Source of the DNA: Nitrospira sp.
GTDB lineage: Bacteria; Nitrospirota; Nitrospiria; Nitrospirales; Nitrospiraceae
DNA length: 64,000 bases
Direction of reading: 5' to 3'
Assembly (NCBI GenBank): GCA_030123565.1
Contig: CP126122.1
Location: 2,243,001-2,307,000, forward strand
The notes beneath the pieces are model-generated. The model ran no database searches. It was not told the origin of the DNA and worked only from the letters and a program-made list of their open reading frames with translations. A program made the translations under genes and the position numbers. Shown here piece by piece: positions 60,901-64,000 of this stretch; within the stretch, counting starts at the first letter, position 1; each line of letters starts with the position of its first letter.

Positions 60901-62205
60901 TTACCTCACGAGTTCGCAATTCTTCAGCGCCTGAGCAGCAGCGTGAATGGCTTCGAAGGGGGTGTCCGCATGTTCAGCCATATCGAGCAACGTATGGTGC
61001 CCATCAGCCATGTTCAACACCCAGAGTAACGCCATTTCTTGGAGCGCTCCCTCTTTCTGCCCTGCGATGGCGCGATAGAGTCCGCGTCTCCCCAGTTGCG
61101 GCTCACAGTATGGATTGGTGCTGACCAGGACGGCGTCGTTTTCGATCACGTACATCGCTTTGAGCAGGATTGCCAGGGAGTCTTGAAGCGCCTCAGGTGT
61201 GACAAACTCGAGATTGTCCGCAGACGTATGGTATTCGGGATATTCTCCGTGCGGGGAACGCATGAAACATCCCACAGGCAGGTTGAAACCCGGCGAACAA
61301 TATTGCCGCTCATCGTACCCATAGGGGAAAAAGTCGATGATCCGATAGCTCTGCCCGTAGTGTTTCAACACGTGGGCCATGGCCCGATCGATGTAGGCAT
61401 TCCCCTGACGACTACGTTTATAGGTCACGCCACCTGAGTCGCCGACACCCGTTAGAACCACGCCGTGCCGAATCAGTCCGGCTCGTTCTCGATTCTGAGA
61501 CAACCAGGTAATGGAACCGATTGTCCCAGGAATGAAGACAAAGCGATACGAATATTTCCGAGATATGTGTTGGAGAGTCTGCACTAATCGCGTGGCGACG
61601 GCGATGCCTGACAAATTATCATTGCAAAGTGAAGGGTGACACACATGGCATGAGATGAGGACTTCTTCAGACATCTGACCGGGAAGAAACACTTCTCCGT
61701 ACGTCAGATGACCGGGCTGAAGCGACGAGTCGATACAAACATCATATTCGGGTTCCGTCAGCTCGGCCAACTGGCGATGCGTGAGGCAGAATCCCCAGTT
61801 TTCTTTGTAATACGAAGTCCTGTAGGGAATCCAATCCGGACGATCCGGAAGAGAATGGAGGTGCCCCTCCAATTCATCGCGCGTAAATCTTCCCTTCACA
61901 GGCACACTGTAACTTACGACATGCAGATTGTTCGCACGAAAATCCAGGAGTTTTTCTCCTCGAATCGTAGCCAGATATGCGCCATGAATATTCCACTCAA
62001 GCGGAACGGTCCAATCGAACACGCGAGTTCCGCTCGCTACCTCACGGATTTCCAGAGGAATCTGACGCTGGAGGTATTGCAAGGTTTCGCGGACCCCCTG
62101 TCCGGTAATACTCCTGCATATCGGGTATAACACCGCCATCAAATCATGGAGTTCTCGCCCCCCCTTGGTCCCTCCCAACGATGTCTGAATGTCACTCAGT
62201 TCCAT
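60901..62205 (-). CDS. M28-like/DUF4910 protein with aminopeptidase-type metal site
   Basis: Cytoplasmic protein of 434 residues from the ATG at 62205, which overlaps rfbC by 14 bases. The N terminus has DLMAVLYPICRSITGQGVRETL. The peptidase-like core has EVLISCHVCHPSLCNDNLSGIAVATRLVQTL with His187/His190 and Asp196, FVFIPGTIGSITWL with the acid after it, and GEYPEYHTSADNLEFV with a further His ligand. A C-terminal winged-helix-like tail (YRAIAGQKEGALQEMALLWVLNMADG) matches the DUF4910 layout. No signal peptide, so it is not an exported protease. Such genes recur in polysaccharide loci with unknown substrate. Confidence 0.85.
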   Translation of the reverse strand: MELSDIQTSLGGTKGGRELHDLMAVLYPICRSITGQGVRETLQYLQRQIPLEIREVASGTRVFDWTVPLEWNIHGAYLATIRGEKLLDFRANNLHVVSYSVPVKGRFTRDELEGHLHSLPDRPDWIPYRTSYYKENWGFCLTHRQLAELTEPEYDVCIDSSLQPGHLTYGEVFLPGQMSEEVLISCHVCHPSLCNDNLSGIAVATRLVQTLQHISRKYSYRFVFIPGTIGSITWLSQNRERAGLIRHGVVLTGVGDSGGVTYKRSRQGNAYIDRAMAHVLKHYGQSYRIIDFFPYGYDERQYCSPGFNLPVGCFMRSPHGEYPEYHTSADNLEFVTPEALQDSLAILLKAMYVIENDAVLVSTNPYCEPQLGRRGLYRAIAGQKEGALQEMALLWVLNMADGHHTLLDMAEHADTPFEAIHAAAQALKNCELVR

Positions 62206-62743
62206 GGCATTCACGATCTGAGTAGTCCGGATAGCTAGAGTCTTTTTCAGAGATGACCTGTACCTTTTCCGGCCAGGAAATCTGAAAATTTGGGTCGTTC
62301 CATCGGAAGCCCCGCGCACAGCCTGGCGTATAGAACTCGGACATCTGGTACAAAATTTCCGTATCGTCTGAGAGGGTGAGGAATCCATGGGCAAACCGTT
62401 GCGGAATGTAGAGCATTCGACGATTGTCGGCCGTCAAAACTACAGAAAGAAATTTTTTGTATGTTGGGGCCTCAGGACGGAGATCTACGATCACGTCATA
62501 GATCGCTCCCCTGGTACAACGTACGACTCTTGTTTCCGCAGCAGGTGCAACTTGATAATGCATCCCCCGCAGAGTACCCCGCAACCTATTGTAGGAGACA
62601 TTGCACTGAACCAGTCGAGTGTCCAGACCATTCACGGCAAACTCCTTTACACAGTAACTCCTTGCAAAGAACCCCCGTTCGTCCTGCAGCCGATCCATCT
62701 CGATAATAAAGGCCCCCTTCAAAGCCGTCTCCTGAAAAATCAC
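62192..62743 (-). CDS. rfbC: dTDP-4-dehydrorhamnose 3,5-epimerase-like protein (RfbC)
   Basis: Cupin-fold sugar epimerase of 183 residues. I choose the GTG at 62743 because it overlaps the C-methyltransferase stop (GTGA) and has GAGGG seven bases upstream; an open frame to 62839 would add 32 residues not found in the family. Motifs are DERGFFARSY, LRGMHYQ with catalytic His62, VRCTRGAIYDVIVDLR, YIPQRFAHGFLTLSDDTEILYQMSEFYTP with Tyr138. It epimerises a 4-keto sugar at C3 and/or C5. No rfbB or rfbD is in the window. It likely works with the adjacent C-methyltransferase. Confidence 0.93.
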   Translation of the reverse strand: MIFQETALKGAFIIEMDRLQDERGFFARSYCVKEFAVNGLDTRLVQCNVSYNRLRGTLRGMHYQVAPAAETRVVRCTRGAIYDVIVDLRPEAPTYKKFLSVVLTADNRRMLYIPQRFAHGFLTLSDDTEILYQMSEFYTPGCARGFRWNDPNFQISWPEKVQVISEKDSSYPDYSDRECHGTE

Positions 62744-63975
62744 GACAGAACCCTCACCTCCGGAATCGGCACGACGAATTTCCCTCCCCACGCTCCGATG
62801 AAAGCCATTTGTTGCATGACTTCCTCCCGGATATTCCACGGCAGAATGAGGACGTAGTCGGGTTTCGTTTCCTTGATTTTGTCCGGCGGATGAATGGGAA
62901 TCCGCACCCCTGGAAGCAATTGGCCTTGTTTATACGGGCTCAGATCGACCGTATAGTCGAGAAAATCGGTCCGGACGCCACAGTAATTGAGAAGGGTATT
63001 GCCCTTGGCAGGCGCGCCGTAGCCCACCACGGATTTGCCGTTCTCCTTTGCTTCAACGAGAAAGCTCAACAATTTTCGCTTCGTTCTCGAAACCTGTTCG
63101 GCGAAAGAGAGATAGTGCTGTAAATTCCCGAATCCCGCGCGGTCTTCGCGTTGCCGCAACTCGAACACCCGTTTCTCGACAGGCTTTGAAGTATCATCGC
63201 TGTGTCGTGCGTAAACTCTCAGAGATCCGCCATGCGTAGGCAGTTCTTCAACATCGAAGAGGGCGAGCCCATGTCGTTCGAACACCCGTTCCACCGCAAG
63301 CAGCGACAAGTAGGAAAAATGCTCGTGATAGATCGTGTCGAACTGATTTTCCGCCATCAGCCGCATAAGATGGGGAAACTCCATCGTGATCACTCCTTGC
63401 GGCTTAAGCAGAATCTTCAGCCCTCCGACAAAATCATTGATGTTGGGCACGTGTGCCAGGACGTTGTTTCCGATCAGGAGATCGGCCCGCTTCTTTCGCT
63501 TTGCCAGTTCCCGAGCGGTCTTCACCCCGAGGAACTTCACGACAGTCTGGACGCCCTTTTTTTGGGCGACAGCGGCCACATTCGCGGCCGGTTCAACCCC
63601 TAACACCGGCACTCCTCGTTGCACAAAATATTGCAAGAGATAGCCGTCGTTACTCGCGATTTCCACGACATGATGCCGCGGGCCAAGGGCAAATCGTTCG
63701 CTGACCTTTTCGACATAGCGCTTCGCATGCGCCAGCCAACTCTCGGAAAAGGATGAGAAATAGGCGTAATCGCCAAAAATGCTCTGCGGGCTCGTAAACT
63801 CTTCAAGCTGTACCAAGAGGCATCCGCTACACACGTAAACATGGAGCGGATAGAACGGCTCCATTCGATTGGACTCATCAGCTTTGATGTAGGAATTTGC
63901 CAACGGCGACATGCCGAGATCGACAAACGTGTGCGCCAACACGGCTCCGCACGACCGGCACTGTGGTCCTCCCAT
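62740..63975 (-). CDS. NDP-sugar C-methyltransferase (TylC3/CloU type)
   Basis: SAM-dependent C-methyltransferase of 411 residues. The ATG at 63975 has AAGGAGGA eight bases upstream; the ATG at 63996 lies within that site. An N-terminal zinc-binding domain shows CRSCG and YVCSGCLLVQL. The SAM domain has HHVVEIASNDGYLLQYFVQRGVPVLGVEP. A C-terminal domain (GKSVVGYGAPAKGNTLLNYCGVRTDFLDYTVDLSPYKQGQLLPG) is typical of the family. Such enzymes methylate C3 (or C5) of NDP-4-keto-6-deoxyhexoses to make branched sugars. It is the first visible gene of the coupled cassette; upstream genes are beyond the edge. Confidence 0.92.
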   Translation of the reverse strand: MGGPQCRSCGAVLAHTFVDLGMSPLANSYIKADESNRMEPFYPLHVYVCSGCLLVQLEEFTSPQSIFGDYAYFSSFSESWLAHAKRYVEKVSERFALGPRHHVVEIASNDGYLLQYFVQRGVPVLGVEPAANVAAVAQKKGVQTVVKFLGVKTARELAKRKKRADLLIGNNVLAHVPNINDFVGGLKILLKPQGVITMEFPHLMRLMAENQFDTIYHEHFSYLSLLAVERVFERHGLALFDVEELPTHGGSLRVYARHSDDTSKPVEKRVFELRQREDRAGFGNLQHYLSFAEQVSRTKRKLLSFLVEAKENGKSVVGYGAPAKGNTLLNYCGVRTDFLDYTVDLSPYKQGQLLPGVRIPIHPPDKIKETKPDYVLILPWNIREEVMQQMAFIGAWGGKFVVPIPEVRVLS

Positions 63976-64000
63976 GGAAACATCCTCCTTCTTCATCGCG

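Overview
The window reads as chromosomal DNA of a GC-rich Gram-negative bacterium. Evidence is the lipoprotein secretin, type II secretion/type IV pilus-like assembly proteins, outer-membrane-type lipoboxes and a very large surface-polysaccharide locus with several genes of the exosortase A (PEP-CTERM/EpsH1) associated type. The combination would suit Nitrospirota or a related group, but no rRNA or marker gene is present, so this is a guess. No tRNA, rRNA, CRISPR array, transposase or phage gene was seen.

Layout. (1) 1-3472, plus strand: the end of a sulfate-binding protein gene, then cysT, cysW and cysA, a sulfate/thiosulfate ABC importer cut by the left edge. (2) 3731-6227, minus strand: a six-helix membrane protein of unknown role and an exported GH39-like glycoside hydrolase with a likely terminator behind it. 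(3) 6308-22217, minus strand: a secretion block. In reading order it encodes a TPR-secretin-cohesin lipoprotein, two pseudopilins, a LysM lipoprotein, GspF, GspE, PilM-, PilN-, PilO- and PilP/GspC-like proteins, a pseudopilin without Glu5, then ProA, a 594-residue protein I do not recognise, GspG and a receiver-HDOD regulator. Components resemble both T2SS (GspD/E/F/G) and type IV pilus alignment complexes (PilMNOP). No prepilin peptidase or retraction ATPase is in the window.

(4) 22499-63975, almost entirely minus strand: an exopolysaccharide/O-antigen-like biosynthesis locus of about 41 kb. It makes NDP-sugars (UDP-HexNAc dehydrogenase, WecB epimerase, UDP-glucuronate decarboxylase-like enzyme, CDP-paratose-epimerase-like enzyme, RfbC, sugar C-methyltransferase, DegT aminotransferase). 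It assembles them with many GT4 and GT2 glycosyltransferases, a GT-C membrane enzyme and an O-antigen ligase/polymerase. It decorates or processes them with a NodU/CmcH carbamoyltransferase, FkbM and other methyltransferases, a polysaccharide deacetylase, FemAB-like and ATP-grasp ligases, an AsnB-type amidotransferase, an SGNH hydrolase, a 2OG-Fe dioxygenase and an M28-like protein. A low-molecular-weight tyrosine phosphatase probably acts in regulation. A 50-codon gene for a DUF5989-type membrane peptide lies beside an SxtJ-like gene at 38.3-38.9 kb. The only plus-strand gene here (24353-25237) encodes an exported, probably jelly-roll protein and faces the dehydrogenase gene across a 558-base region with a striking 28-bp palindrome. 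No flippase, chain-length regulator, initiating transferase or exosortase is in the window, so the locus continues past the right edge or is completed elsewhere.

The most novel-looking parts are the tightly coupled cassette at 54.7-64.0 kb (sugar C-methyltransferase, RfbC, M28-like, dioxygenase, epimerase, GINT1-like propeller, GT4, DUF5672, SGNH) and the secretion block with its embedded proA plus unknown gene.
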